In this document: piece after piece, positions 30,412-37,159 of the stretch
Layout: the number at the start of each line of letters is the position of its first letter
Position numbering within the stretch: the first letter of the stretch is position 1
Assembly: GCF_944380975.1 (NCBI RefSeq)
Contig: NZ_CALWJK010000017.1
Span: 1 to 41,688 of the forward strand
DNA: 41,688 nt
Source of the DNA: an uncultured Agathobaculum sp.
GTDB lineage: Bacteria > Bacillota > Clostridia > Oscillospirales > Butyricicoccaceae
Reading direction: 5' to 3'
The notes under the pieces: generated by a model
What the model was told of the DNA's origin: nothing
Databases searched by the model: none
Seen by the model: the letters and a program-made list of their open reading frames with translations, nothing else
Translations under genes and position numbers: made by a program

Positions 30412-30440
30412 AGGACGCACGAAAGTGCGTCCTTTTTCTT
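30412..30440 (+). terminator. Terminator after gyrA
   Basis: The perfect 9-bp stem AGGACGCAC/GTGCGTCCT with a GAAA tetraloop is followed by TTTTCTT. Confidence 0.93.
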
Positions 30441-30460
30441 CCCCTCCCCTATCTCATGCG

Positions 30461-30492
30461 AAAAATTCTCCACAATACTGTGGAGAAAAAAC
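30461..30492 (-). terminator. Hairpin downstream of gyrA
   Basis: A perfect 9-bp stem (30466-30474/30479-30487) is flanked by A-runs. Only the minus-strand reading gives a T-tail, so it may block antisense transcription coming toward gyrA. Confidence 0.5.
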
Positions 30493-30548
30493 TTGACGGT
30501 ATGTTTGCTAAGTGATATATTTATCACATAGAGATACAAATATATCAC
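30493..30548 (+). promoter_or_regulatory. Promoter with operator over the -10
   Basis: TTGACG, 17 bases, TATATT (30516-30521). The -10 lies inside the perfect inverted repeat GTGATA-TATT-TATCAC (30512-30527), and a further TATCAC half-site is at 30543-30548. This is a classic repressor layout. The HTH protein encoded by the second gene is the natural candidate to bind it. Confidence 0.8.
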
Positions 30549-30565
30549 ATGTGGGAGGAATCATT

Positions 30566-30949
30566 ATGTCGCTGACCCGCGCAAAAAAACTCCACGCCGT
30601 CGCATGGGGTGTGCTCGTCGTTCTGTGGATGTTTGCCAAAAACTATGGCCCGATCAAGGATCAGCCGTGGCAGGGAATCGGCATCGCGCTGTGCGTGGTG
30701 CTGTTAATTGGTCTGTTGCTGCTGGAATTTGGGCTTGGCGTGGAAAAGCCGGACGAGCGCGCCAATGCCAACGGTTATAGGGCCAATTCCCTGCTGTTCA
30801 ACCTGCTCAACGGTGCGCTGGTGCTCTATATCCTTTTCGGCAAGGAAATGCCGGTCACGATCTCCTATGAGTACGCCCTTCTGCTCATGGCGCTGCTCAA
30901 TGTGTTTCAGGATCTGGCGTTTTTGTACTACGAACGCCACGCGTCGTGA
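30566..30949 (+). CDS. Four-TM membrane protein, unknown function
   Basis: A 127-residue protein with four predicted membrane helices (about 9-25, 37-58, 74-94, 100-121) and a cytoplasmic [14 protein letters not shown] loop. I do not recognise a characterised family. Small membrane proteins with a DER-type loop commonly sit beside YozG-type HTH regulators. The start is the ATG at 30566 after GGGAGGA. The stop overlaps a possible GTG start of the next gene. Confidence 0.72.
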   Translation: MSLTRAKKLHAVAWGVLVVLWMFAKNYGPIKDQPWQGIGIALCVVLLIGLLLLEFGLGVEKPDERANANGYRANSLLFNLLNGALVLYILFGKEMPVTISYEYALLLMALLNVFQDLAFLYYERHAS

Positions 30950-30954
30950 CCGCC

Positions 30955-31155
30955 ATGCTGAAAACACGGATCAAGGAGCTGCGCGCCGCGCGCGGCATGG
31001 ATCAAGTACAGCTGGCAGAGCTAGTCGGTGTGCGCAGAGAAACCATCGGCAGGCTGGAAAACGGGCAGTATAATCCGTCGCTCAAGCTGGCGATGGACAT
31101 TGCGAAGGTGTTCGGTCTGACAGTTGAAGAGGTTTTTACTTTTACCGAGGAATAA
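30955..31155 (+). CDS. YozG-type HTH regulator
   Basis: A 66-residue XRE-family protein that is almost only the [67 protein letters not shown] at 30946 overlaps the previous stop and is the alternative start. It probably represses its own promoter through the operator at 30512-30548. A second pair with the same makeup lies at 40868-41504. Confidence 0.87.
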   Translation: MLKTRIKELRAARGMDQVQLAELVGVRRETIGRLENGQYNPSLKLAMDIAKVFGLTVEEVFTFTEE

Positions 31156-31161
31156 TAGAAG

Positions 31162-31195
31162 AAAAGACCGTTTTCCATTGGAAAACGGTCTTTTT
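31162..31195. terminator. Bidirectional terminator between the HTH gene and rpsR
   Basis: A perfect 15-bp stem (31162-31176/31180-31194) with a 3-base loop and T-rich tails on both strands. It serves the converging HTH gene and rpsR operon. Confidence 0.95.
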
Positions 31196-31220
31196 GTATC
31201 CTTTATGAATGAAAAACGAA

Positions 31221-31493
31221 TTACTCTGCGGTATAGGGAAGCAGAGCGATGTGACGGGCGCGCTTGATTGCCTCGGTCAGCTGGCGCTGATGACGCGCGC
31301 AGGTACCGGTCATACGGCGGGGCAGGATCTTGCCGCGCTCAGACATATACTTGCGAAGCTTGCCAGCATCCTTGTAATCAACGTGCTCGACTTTATCAAC
31401 ACAGAAAGCGCAAACCTTGCGGCGGCGACGGCCGCGCTGCGGGCGCTCTGCACGCTCCGGACGGGGCGTGAATTCCTTCTTGGTTTCTTCCAT
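31221..31493 (-). CDS. rpsR: Ribosomal protein bS18
   Basis: A 90-residue S18 with [24 protein letters not shown]-like [12 protein letters not shown] and [11 protein letters not shown]. The N-terminal extension is basic. Two CxxC-type cysteines (CAFC) plus the TGTC cysteine suggest the zinc-retaining form. It partners S6 in the 30S platform. Last gene of the rpsF-ssb-rpsR operon. Confidence 0.97.
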   Translation of the reverse strand: MEETKKEFTPRPERAERPQRGRRRRKVCAFCVDKVEHVDYKDAGKLRKYMSERGKILPRRMTGTCARHQRQLTEAIKRARHIALLPYTAE

Positions 31494-31514
31494 TGTCGCG
31501 TAACCTCCTTCAGT

Positions 31515-32006
31515 TTAGAATGGGACATCGCCGTCGTCATCGGCCAGCTCCTGAAAATCCGAATCGCCCGCGGGCAGATCGAATGCAGGAGTTACCTGAG
31601 ACGCGGCAGGCTCGGGCCGCATCTGCGATCCGTTATCATAGCCGCCATAACCGCCGCCTGCGTAACCAGCGTTTGCTTCGCGAGACTTTTTGGTCTCGCC
31701 GAAGGAAACTTCGTCGCAGTTTACCTCAATGGCTGTGCGGTTATTGCCGTTCTGATCCTGCCACTGGCGGGACTGAACACGGCCGACTACGATCGCCATG
31801 ACGCCCTTTGCAAACCACTGTGAAACAAACTCCGCCTGACGGCCCCATGCGACGCAGTCGATGAAGTCGGTCTGGCGTTCGCCGTTCGGGCCTTTGCGGT
31901 CGCGGTCGATCGCAAGGCGGAACGAGCACACAGCCATGTTGGATTGCGTGTGGCGCAACTCGGGATCGCGGGTCAAACGACCCATCAGAATAGCCTTATT
32001 GAGCAT
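31515..32006 (-). CDS. ssb: Single-stranded DNA-binding protein SSB
   Basis: A 163-residue SSB. The OB fold has MLNKAILMGRLTRDPELRHTQ and FIDCVAWGRQAEFVSQWF. A flexible Gly/Tyr/Gln-rich linker leads to the acidic tip DDDGDVPF that recruits repair and replication partners. It lies between rpsF and rpsR as in most Firmicutes. Confidence 0.97.
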   Translation of the reverse strand: MLNKAILMGRLTRDPELRHTQSNMAVCSFRLAIDRDRKGPNGERQTDFIDCVAWGRQAEFVSQWFAKGVMAIVVGRVQSRQWQDQNGNNRTAIEVNCDEVSFGETKKSREANAGYAGGGYGGYDNGSQMRPEPAASQVTPAFDLPAGDSDFQELADDDGDVPF

Positions 32007-32021
32007 TGGTCGTTCACCGCC

Positions 32022-32318
32022 TTAGTCGTCCAGGCAGACGATCAAAGAACGCATGATGCCGTCCGTAATCTTGTAGATACGGTCCAGCTCGGCCGGGAAC
32101 TCCGGCTTGGACTCAAAGCGGATCAGGGTGTAAACGCCTTCCGTCTGGTCCTCGATCGGGTACGCCAGACGGCGCTTGCCCCAATCCTCAACTTCTACGT
32201 TCGTGCCGTTCGCCTCGACGAGAGACTTGAACTTGTCCACAACAGCGGTAGCCGCTGCCTCTTCCAGCGTGGGGTTGACAATGAAGATCGTCTCGTACTT
32301 GCCAGAAATCTTTGCCAT
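32022..32318 (-). CDS. rpsF: Ribosomal protein bS6
   Basis: A 98-residue S6 starting MAKISGKYETIFIVNPTLEE, with RRLAYPIEDQTEGVYTLIRFES. The ATG at 32318 follows AGGAGGTG; a longer open frame upstream has no support. It is the first gene of the operon. A small hairpin in its leader (32350-32355/32360-32365) could take part in S6:S18 feedback, but the known motif is not obvious. Confidence 0.97.
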   Translation of the reverse strand: MAKISGKYETIFIVNPTLEEAAATAVVDKFKSLVEANGTNVEVEDWGKRRLAYPIEDQTEGVYTLIRFESKPEFPAELDRIYKITDGIMRSLIVCLDD

Positions 32319-32382
32319 TTTCTTAGCACCTCCTTTTGGACTTTTGGCCCACATCCTTTGATGTGAGCAAGGATACTTTACT

Positions 32383-32410
32383 ATTATATCGAATTGATAG
32401 AAAAAGTCAA
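32383..32410 (-). promoter_or_regulatory. rpsF operon promoter
   Basis: Minus strand TTGACT (32410-32405), 16 bases, TATAAT (32388-32383). It is divergent from the tRNA-Thr promoter, with only 19 bases between the two -35 elements. Confidence 0.85.
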
Positions 32411-32429
32411 GGAAAATTTGAAAAAAAGA

Positions 32430-32458
32430 TTGACGAAAGGAAAAAAACATGATATACT
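32430..32458 (+). promoter_or_regulatory. Promoter of the interrupted tRNA-Thr
   Basis: TTGACG, 17 bases, TATACT, closely like the tRNA-Leu promoter. A 7-bp leader hairpin (32465-32471/32483-32489) follows. It still fires into the truncated tRNA and possibly on to the intact one. Confidence 0.85.
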
Positions 32459-32499
32459 ATCAAGGCTGACATACAGAAACGCTGTCAGCTTAGATTGTT

Positions 32500-32548
32500 G
32501 CTTGCGTGGCTCAGTTGGTAGAGCAGCGCATTCGTAATGCGCTGGTCG
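32500..32548 (+). pseudogene. 5' half of tRNA-Thr(CGU), interrupted
   Basis: Acceptor 5' strand GCTTGCG, D-arm GCTC-AGTTGGTA-GAGC and anticodon arm GCGCA-TTCGTAA-TGCGC (anticodon CGT) are intact. Homology stops after TGGTCG, where the T-arm should begin. No matching CGCAAGC 3' end occurs in the rest of the window. This is best read as a host tRNA gene broken at the left junction of the island. Confidence 0.85.
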
Positions 32549-32558
32549 AATTGCAAAC

Positions 32559-32588
32559 TTGACAAAACCCTTGTCAGTTCTGTATAAT
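32559..32588 (+). promoter_or_regulatory. Promoter of the intact tRNA-Thr, beside CTGGTC repeats
   Basis: TTGACA (32559-32564), 18 bases, TATAAT (32583-32588). Its spacer contains the inverted repeat TGACAA/TTGTCA. Right after it CTGGTCATT occurs twice (32589-32597, 32608-32616); CTGGTC is also where the broken tRNA ends (32542-32547). Confidence 0.82.
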
Positions 32589-32658
32589 CTGGTCATTCCT
32601 GAATCAACTGGTCATTTGGGTTAAAAAGTTCAGAAAAAGCACGAAAATCATTAAAAAT

Positions 32659-32733
32659 GCTAGTGTGGCTCAGAGGTAGAGCAGCTCACTCGTAATGAGC
32701 AGGTCGTGGGTTCGATTCCCACCACTAGCTCCA
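32659..32733 (+). tRNA. tRNA-Thr (anticodon CGU), intact copy
   Basis: A 75-nt cloverleaf. Acceptor GCTAGTG/CACTAGC, anticodon stem GCTCA/TGAGC with CGT at 32691-32693, T-arm GTGGG-TTCGATT-CCCAC, discriminator T and encoded CCA. It decodes ACG. It has the same anticodon as the broken gene 110 bases upstream but a different acceptor stem, so it is not a simple repair of it. It is probably brought by the island as compensation. Confidence 0.96.
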
Positions 32734-32734
32734 A

Positions 32735-32767
32735 AACCCCGTCTGCGATTTCGCAGACGGGGTTTTT
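32735..32767 (+). terminator. Terminator of the intact tRNA-Thr
   Basis: A perfect 14-bp stem (32735-32748/32751-32764) with a GC-rich core and a TTTTTG tail. It begins at the CCA end. Confidence 0.93.
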
Positions 32768-32799
32768 GTTGCCCATTTGGTCAACGTGGTCAACAGAAC

Positions 32800-32821
32800 T
32801 TTTGAAGATGTATCTTCAAAA
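32800..32821. repeat. TGTA-loop hairpin, copy 1
   Basis: Stem TTTTGAAGA/TCTTCAAAA (32800-32808/32813-32821) closes the loop TGTA. It lies between the tRNA-Thr terminator and the DUF6809 gene. There is no U-tract, so it is not a standard terminator. Its G-C pair replaces the A-T pair of copy 2. Confidence 0.75.
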
Positions 32822-32833
32822 ACTGGCCCTTGG

Positions 32834-32880
32834 CTCTTCCCTTTGGAAGAGGTATCATGTCCCCACAAAAAAGAACATAA
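32834..32880 (+). CDS. Seven-codon leader ORF with hairpin over its ribosome site
   Basis: ATG at 32857 encodes MSPQKRT and stops at 32880, 12 bases before the DUF6809 start. Its GGAAGAGG ribosome site is the right arm of the perfect stem CTCTTCC/GGAAGAG (32834-32840/32845-32851). A translated leader is possible; proof would need ribosome profiling. Confidence 0.35.
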
Positions 32881-32892
32881 GGTGGTGAGGAT

Positions 32893-33159
32893 ATGGGTAT
32901 CTTAGAGGATTTCTATATGGGTAAGGTCAAGCCTTGGGAGGACTTTGGTTTTTCAGATGATCCAGTCTATAAGATGAACTCCCGTAAGATTGAGCAGTTG
33001 GAATACTCTCTGATGGTGGGTAGGTCTAAAAAAGAACAGAAAGTGTGTCAGGAACTGAAGCATCTGAGGACAGTTCAAAATAATATGGAACTTGAAAGAA
33101 TGTTCCTCTATGCTTTTCGTATGGGTGCTGCTTTTGCTCTTGACCTTTTTGGTGAGTAG
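32893..33159 (+). CDS. DUF6809-like small protein
   Basis: An 88-residue protein. The pattern ILEDFYMGKVKPWE at the start, a helical middle (QKVCQELKHLRTVQNNMELERMF) and a C-terminal YAFRMGAAFALDL matches the small helical family DUF6809, common in clostridial genomes and mobile elements. Function unknown. The ribosome site is GGTGAGGAT. A strong converging terminator follows. Confidence 0.65.
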   Translation: MGILEDFYMGKVKPWEDFGFSDDPVYKMNSRKIEQLEYSLMVGRSKKEQKVCQELKHLRTVQNNMELERMFLYAFRMGAAFALDLFGE

Positions 33160-33162
33160 ACG

Positions 33163-33201
33163 GAAACACGGGTTGCCGGTGTCGGCAACCCGTGTTTCTG
33201 T
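33163..33201. terminator. Bidirectional terminator
   Basis: A perfect 15-bp stem (33163-33177/33184-33198) with a 6-base loop lies between the converging DUF6809 and XRE genes. T-tails are short. Confidence 0.8.
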
Positions 33202-33227
33202 TTAACATAGTGGTTTTCAATAAAAAA

Positions 33228-33470
33228 TCAATCAAATTCTAACAGCTTAGAGGGTGATATCTGCAACACCTCAGCGATAGAAAAGAGCGTAGCCAAAGAA
33301 ATCCCCACGCTCAGGTTAGGGGCTTCAATCTGACTGAGGAAACCCAGAGAAATCCCTGCTTTTTCTGCAAGCTGCTCCTGCGTCATTCCTCTTTGACGTC
33401 TCAGATATCCAATTTTCAGGCCAACAGCCACAAATTCATCCTTGTACTTGTTGATGTTATCATTTTTCAT
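33228..33470 (-). CDS. Small XRE-family HTH regulator
   Basis: An 80-residue HTH_3 protein (KIGYLRRQRGMTQEQLAEKAGISLGFLSQIEAPN). The ATG at 33470 follows GGAGGGGC. It is divergent from the S-layer homology gene, sharing a 132-base region with that gene's promoter, so it may control that gene as well as itself. Confidence 0.85.
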   Translation of the reverse strand: MKNDNINKYKDEFVAVGLKIGYLRRQRGMTQEQLAEKAGISLGFLSQIEAPNLSVGISLATLFSIAEVLQISPSKLLEFD

Positions 33471-33502
33471 AGCAAAAGCCCCTCCAAAAATATTGTAGGG
33501 AC

Positions 33503-33531
33503 TTGAGTTGGAAAATGTTATATGATACAAT
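33503..33531 (+). promoter_or_regulatory. Promoter of the S-layer homology gene
   Basis: TTGAGT, 17 bases, TACAAT. The leader to the ATG is about 65 bases and includes an AGAGGGG ribosome site. Confidence 0.75.
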
Positions 33532-33602
33532 CAAGATAAACTAATTAGAAACTAGTAAAGCATAGATATAACATTAGAATAACTAAAAGAGGGGTAGTAT
33601 TT

Positions 33603-34817
33603 ATGAGGTTCAACAAGAAAAAAATGTTGTCTGGTGTGCTGGCGACAGGGCTTGCCCTGTCCTGTCTGACTGCACCTGTGTCTGCTCTGAATATTCAAGA
33701 TCAGGTGGAACAGATTCAGCAGCAGGAAAACGTAATGGCAGACTTCACAGACATGACAGGTCATTGGGCTTATGATTATGTAGCCAGAATGGTACAAGAT
33801 GGTTTGTTTGCTGGTACTTCAGCAACAACATTTTCACCAAATGCTAAAATGTCAGAAGTTCAGTTCTTAACAGTTGTACTTCGTAAAGCATTCCCTAATG
33901 AATTAACACAGTATAATGCTCAGTATACAAGTAGTTGGTTTGATGGTGCTTATCGTTTAGGTTTAGCAAAGGGTATTATCAGTCAGTCTGTCTATGGTAG
34001 TGGTGCTGATATGAATGCAAGAAATATTACTCGTGAGCGTATGACGGACATTGCTATTAAGGGTCTTGAAGCAATGGGTGAGCAGACTTATTCTAATGCT
34101 GCTGGTGTTTCTGCTCGTGTGACAGATTTAAATGACTGTAAAGGTGAAATGAGAGATAGTATGATTAAGGCATACACAATGGGTATTATAGCAGGTACAA
34201 GTGATACTACAGTAAGTCCTAAGCAGACAGCCACTCGTGCGCAGGGTGCAACAGTTCTTTATCGTTTTGCATATCCAGACGAGCGTAGTATTCCTGATTT
34301 AAATGCTCCTGTTGAGAAACCAGGTTCAGATTTAAGTCAACCTATCACAATTTATGAGGGTCAAACTCGTACAGCAGGTGAAAGCCGTCTTGCTCGTGAG
34401 GGTGATATCTTTGTTAAGGCTGATGGTACAAAGGTTGTTCTGAAGAAGGGGCCAAATGGTGTTCTTGGCGAAGGTCAGGGTGTTGCTCCAGACCTTGGTT
34501 TTAAGGCTACACCTAATGGTGGAAGAGGTAATGAGGTTATAAATCAAGAACGTTTCTCTCCTGGTCCTGTTCTTGGTGAATATGATACTAACAGTGTAGG
34601 TAAGCCATATAATAATGATGATTATAAGGTAAATCCTTGGACTGGTGAGGGTCATTGGGGTACTGAATGGCAAGTGATTTTAGATGCAAATCCATTCCCT
34701 GCTGAATATGGTAGTTACAATGGACAAATTAGTTCAAATGGTGTTTGGGTTTGGTTAGCAGATTATAATACTTGGGATTTATGTTGCAATTGGCCTGATA
34801 CCAGTTATTTTCAATAA
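33603..34817 (+). CDS. Secreted protein with S-layer homology domains
   Basis: A 404-residue protein. The signal peptide (MRFNKKKMLSGVLATGLALSCLTAPVSA) is followed by three SLH-type modules at about 46-210: DMTGHWAYDYVARMVQDGLFAG, SSWFDGAYRLGLAKGII, and MIKAYTMGIIAGTSDTTVSPKQTATRAQGATVLYRF. The last half (about 215-404) has no domain I recognise and is rich in Gly, Asn and Trp. SLH domains bind pyruvylated cell-wall polymers, so this is probably a wall-attached surface protein. Codon use is AT-rich, unlike the oriC genes. It is well expressed in principle: promoter, ribosome site and terminator are all clear. Confidence 0.88.
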   Translation: MRFNKKKMLSGVLATGLALSCLTAPVSALNIQDQVEQIQQQENVMADFTDMTGHWAYDYVARMVQDGLFAGTSATTFSPNAKMSEVQFLTVVLRKAFPNELTQYNAQYTSSWFDGAYRLGLAKGIISQSVYGSGADMNARNITRERMTDIAIKGLEAMGEQTYSNAAGVSARVTDLNDCKGEMRDSMIKAYTMGIIAGTSDTTVSPKQTATRAQGATVLYRFAYPDERSIPDLNAPVEKPGSDLSQPITIYEGQTRTAGESRLAREGDIFVKADGTKVVLKKGPNGVLGEGQGVAPDLGFKATPNGGRGNEVINQERFSPGPVLGEYDTNSVGKPYNNDDYKVNPWTGEGHWGTEWQVILDANPFPAEYGSYNGQISSNGVWVWLADYNTWDLCCNWPDTSYFQ

Positions 34818-34845
34818 TAAATAATAAATTAAAATAGTTATAGTC

Positions 34846-34907
34846 AAGGAAAGTAAAATGCTGAAAATCTATGTATGATTTTTTGTAGTTTACTTTCCTT
34901 TTTTTAT
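34846..34907 (+). terminator. Terminator after the S-layer homology gene
   Basis: A 12-bp stem AAGGAAAGTAAA/TTTACTTTCCTT (34846-34857/34889-34900) has a smaller hairpin in its loop and seven Ts after it. Confidence 0.9.
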
Positions 34908-34968
34908 TTTTAACTAAAAACAGACATATTGGACATAAATAATTTTTAATTAACATAAATGGAGACAT

Positions 34969-35010
34969 AAAATCCTATTCTCTTTGAAAGTACATTTCAA
35001 GGAGGATTTT
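34969..35010 (+). promoter_or_regulatory. Stem that buries the ribosome site of the SprT-like gene
   Basis: AAAATCCT (34969-34976) pairs with AGGATTTT (35003-35010), and the inner CTTTGAAA pairs with TTTCAAGG (34982-34989/34995-35002) allowing one G-U. The ribosome site AAGGAGGA (34999-35006) is inside both stems. The inner part resembles the TGTA hairpins. This could be an RNA switch or thermosensor. No clear promoter is seen upstream. Confidence 0.6.
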
Positions 35011-35012
35011 TT

Positions 35013-35654
35013 ATGCGTGTGAGTGAGATAACAAGTTTTTTGGAACACGCCTACGGTGTGTTAAATGAGGAATACTTTGATGGTTGCCTACCCCCTGTGG
35101 TTATAACAGTCCAGAGTAGTCCAAGGGCCTTCGGGCATTACACTACCTGGGATGCGTGGCGTGAAAATGAAAAAGGATTCAGGGAGATAAATTTAGGTGC
35201 AGAGAACCTATCCAGAAGTCTTCCTTTTACCATTGCCACCCTGATTCATGAAATGACGCACCATTACTGTGCTATGGCTGGTATCAAGGACACCTCAAGG
35301 GGTGGAACCTATCATAACAAGAAATTCAAAGCAGAAGCAGAAAAGCGTGGTCTGGTGATTGGGTATGACCCCAGGATAGGTCACTCCCCTACCAGCCCCT
35401 CAGAGAGCCTTATAGCCTTTGTAGAGGGTCAGGGGTGGACTGGGATAGACCTAAGTAGGACAGGCTGGTATGGAAGCCCTGGTGGTGCTGAGGGTGGTTC
35501 TGGTGGTGATCCTGATGGTGGGGAGAAAGGAAAGAAGAAAAGTAATGTTCGTAAGTATATCTGTCCTACCTGTGGGTGCAGTGTCAGAGCAACCAAGGAA
35601 GTACATATAGGGTGTCTGGACTGTGGAGTACCTATGGAGTTGGTGGAGAAGTAA
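35013..35654 (+). CDS. SprT-like zinc metalloprotein
   Basis: A 213-residue protein. The SprT-like domain spans 1-140, with the zincin motif HEMTH at 79-83 and a further His101 in TYHNKKFK. A Gly-rich linker at 155-175 leads to a C-terminal zinc ribbon (CPTC at 184-187, CLDC at 201-204). The eukaryotic relative Spartan cleaves DNA-protein crosslinks; bacterial SprT-like proteins are little studied and common on phages and mobile DNA. A protease role is inferred from the motif only. Translation is probably restrained by the upstream stem. Confidence 0.85.
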   Translation: MRVSEITSFLEHAYGVLNEEYFDGCLPPVVITVQSSPRAFGHYTTWDAWRENEKGFREINLGAENLSRSLPFTIATLIHEMTHHYCAMAGIKDTSRGGTYHNKKFKAEAEKRGLVIGYDPRIGHSPTSPSESLIAFVEGQGWTGIDLSRTGWYGSPGGAEGGSGGDPDGGEKGKKKSNVRKYICPTCGCSVRATKEVHIGCLDCGVPMELVEK

Positions 35655-35682
35655 AATTTTAAGATTATGGACGATTAAGCAG

Positions 35683-35717
35683 CCGGAGACCACCAACGGG
35701 TGGTCTCCGGTATTTTT
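35683..35717 (+). terminator. Terminator after the SprT-like gene
   Basis: A perfect 12-bp GC-rich stem (35683-35694/35699-35710) with an AACG loop is followed by TATTTTTA. Confidence 0.9.
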
Positions 35718-35963
35718 AGATGGTCAAAATCGTAAAAAATTGATTTTGACAGAAAAGAAAAATACAGACAGAGCAAGGAATTAAAACCCTTGTCAGACCT
35801 CAAAAATCTGGATGCTGTTATTTTCTTTGTCCTGTAAAGGTTTTGGAGTAGTTCATCTAAAAATGAGATCTGGAGCTGGATTTTTTGGTGTTTTGCTGCT
35901 TTTCCCTTACCCACCTTTTGTTCTTTTGCCCTACTCAAAATATGGGGGTGGGAGTGACACACT
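35718..35963. other. Gap without a convincing gene
   Basis: It holds an AT hairpin TCAAAATC/GATTTTGA (35724-35731/35742-35749). Open frames on both strands (65 to 95 codons) have no ribosome site and look random. Confidence 0.5.
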
Positions 35964-36001
35964 TTTTGTTCTTTTGAAAATGTATTTTCAAAAGAACAAA
36001 A
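35964..36001. repeat. TGTA-loop hairpin, copy 2
   Basis: A perfect 17-bp stem (35964-35980/35985-36001) closes the loop TGTA when read on the plus strand. The tip is TTTTGAAAA/TTTTCAAAA; the lower stem (TTTTGTTC/GAACAAAA) is private to this copy. It starts four bases past the stop codon of the minus-strand XRE gene, so it could act as that gene's 3' end, although the T-tail is missing. Confidence 0.8.
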
Positions 36002-36005
36002 TCAG

Positions 36006-36965
36006 TTAATTTTTATCAGGAGAGTAATAGATGAACAGAGAATAGAGATAATGATATTTTTTACTGAGGATATCATCAATACCATCCAGATCTTCTGGTG
36101 TAAGCCCCTCTCTAAAATCTCTATTCTTATCGTCTGTTATTTCATAAACGATATTTTGCAATTCTTCTTTGATTTTAAAAAGTTTGAACTGCTTAATCTT
36201 ATCTGTAAGTCTACCCATAATAATGAGGTCGTTTTCAACAGGGTTTATCAGTCGTTTAGGGTTGTACTCCAACAGGTGATTACAGAAATCTTGAAGGACT
36301 TGTTCATCTTCTTTATTCAAGTAGTCTTTATCTTCCAAATAACCCTCTAAATCTAAAAAGTCAGTAAGACTATAAACAAATAAGGGGTTTTCTACATCCA
36401 AAAAACTGCTCAAATCAGTAAGAATGGGTACAGCATATGTACTATCAATACGGAATGGATTTTTAAAAACATTATCGTACATCTTTTTTTGAATGGTATT
36501 GTAATAGTCCATTTTGCTAATTGTTTCTAAGATAATATTTATACCAGATAAAGTAGATGCCATTTTTGAACTTGCGCTTTGGGGAGTTATGGATGTTCTT
36601 AAAAAACTATCATACATATCAGTTAGTGACTTCCATGCATCATAAGAGAAACCCAGTTTTTTGAAGGGTTCATAGTCATCAACTTCATCAGCCTTACTTG
36701 CATCTATATAGCCACTCAACCAACTTGTAGAAACCCCAAAAAGTTCTGCCAGTACTTCCAGATTAGCATTATTAGGGACACTTTTACCAGAAGTCCAGTT
36801 CCTAATTGTCTGCCCTGAACAGTTAAACCTACCTGTTTTCAAAAGATCAGGTGGGTTTAACTTTTTTTTCTTCTCCTTTAATTCTTTGAGAAAAGGGTCA
36901 AAGGGAATATACCTGGGGTCTTTTAAAAGACAGTTAAATCTGTCTTTGAATTTTTCTTGCTCCAT
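36006..36965 (-). CDS. XRE-family regulator with large C-terminal domain
   Basis: A 319-residue protein. The N-terminal 90 residues hold an HTH (CSGQTIRNWTSGKSVPNNANLEVLAELFGVSTSWL). The remaining 220 residues are helical and acidic with no domain I recognise. Such long-tailed repressors often respond to a ligand or to SOS, but no LexA/S24 peptidase motif is present. The ATG at 36965 has AGGAGGTG. An inverted repeat over its own -35 suggests autoregulation. It probably governs the divergent unknown gene too. Confidence 0.8.
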   Translation of the reverse strand: MEQEKFKDRFNCLLKDPRYIPFDPFLKELKEKKKKLNPPDLLKTGRFNCSGQTIRNWTSGKSVPNNANLEVLAELFGVSTSWLSGYIDASKADEVDDYEPFKKLGFSYDAWKSLTDMYDSFLRTSITPQSASSKMASTLSGINIILETISKMDYYNTIQKKMYDNVFKNPFRIDSTYAVPILTDLSSFLDVENPLFVYSLTDFLDLEGYLEDKDYLNKEDEQVLQDFCNHLLEYNPKRLINPVENDLIIMGRLTDKIKQFKLFKIKEELQNIVYEITDDKNRDFREGLTPEDLDGIDDILSKKYHYLYSLFIYYSPDKN

Positions 36966-36984
36966 ATCAGCACCTCCTACAAGC

Positions 36985-37018
36985 ATTTTATGTGTCTATT
37001 CTCGAAAAGTCAAGAATA
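36985..37018 (-). promoter_or_regulatory. Promoter and operator of the XRE gene
   Basis: Minus strand TTGACT (37013-37008), 17 bases, TAAAAT (36990-36985). The inverted repeat TATTCT-N10-AGAATA (36997-37002/37013-37018) covers the -35. Confidence 0.75.
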
Positions 37019-37130
37019 ATTTGGTGTTTTGCAGATAGTCAAAATATAATTTGCTGGATATGTGCCCAGAGCTAAAATAAAATATTATTTTGCTTTTATA
37101 AAAAAAGTAAATATTTTTTTATTTAGGGGG

Positions 37131-37159
37131 TTGACAAATGGAATCTCATCGTTTATACT
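37131..37159 (+). promoter_or_regulatory. Strong promoter of the unknown acidic gene
   Basis: TTGACA, 17 bases, TATACT. The 37019-37130 stretch before it is AT-rich with no gene. Confidence 0.87.

Noticed and set aside
32564-35796. Shared 14-mer AAAACCCTTGTCAG at 32564 and 35783 as an att pair
   Set aside because: Matches of this length are expected a few times by chance in 40 kb, and both copies lie inside the island.
35675-35962. 95-codon minus-strand frame after the SprT-like gene
   Set aside because: It runs through the terminator, has no ribosome site and has no recognisable pattern.
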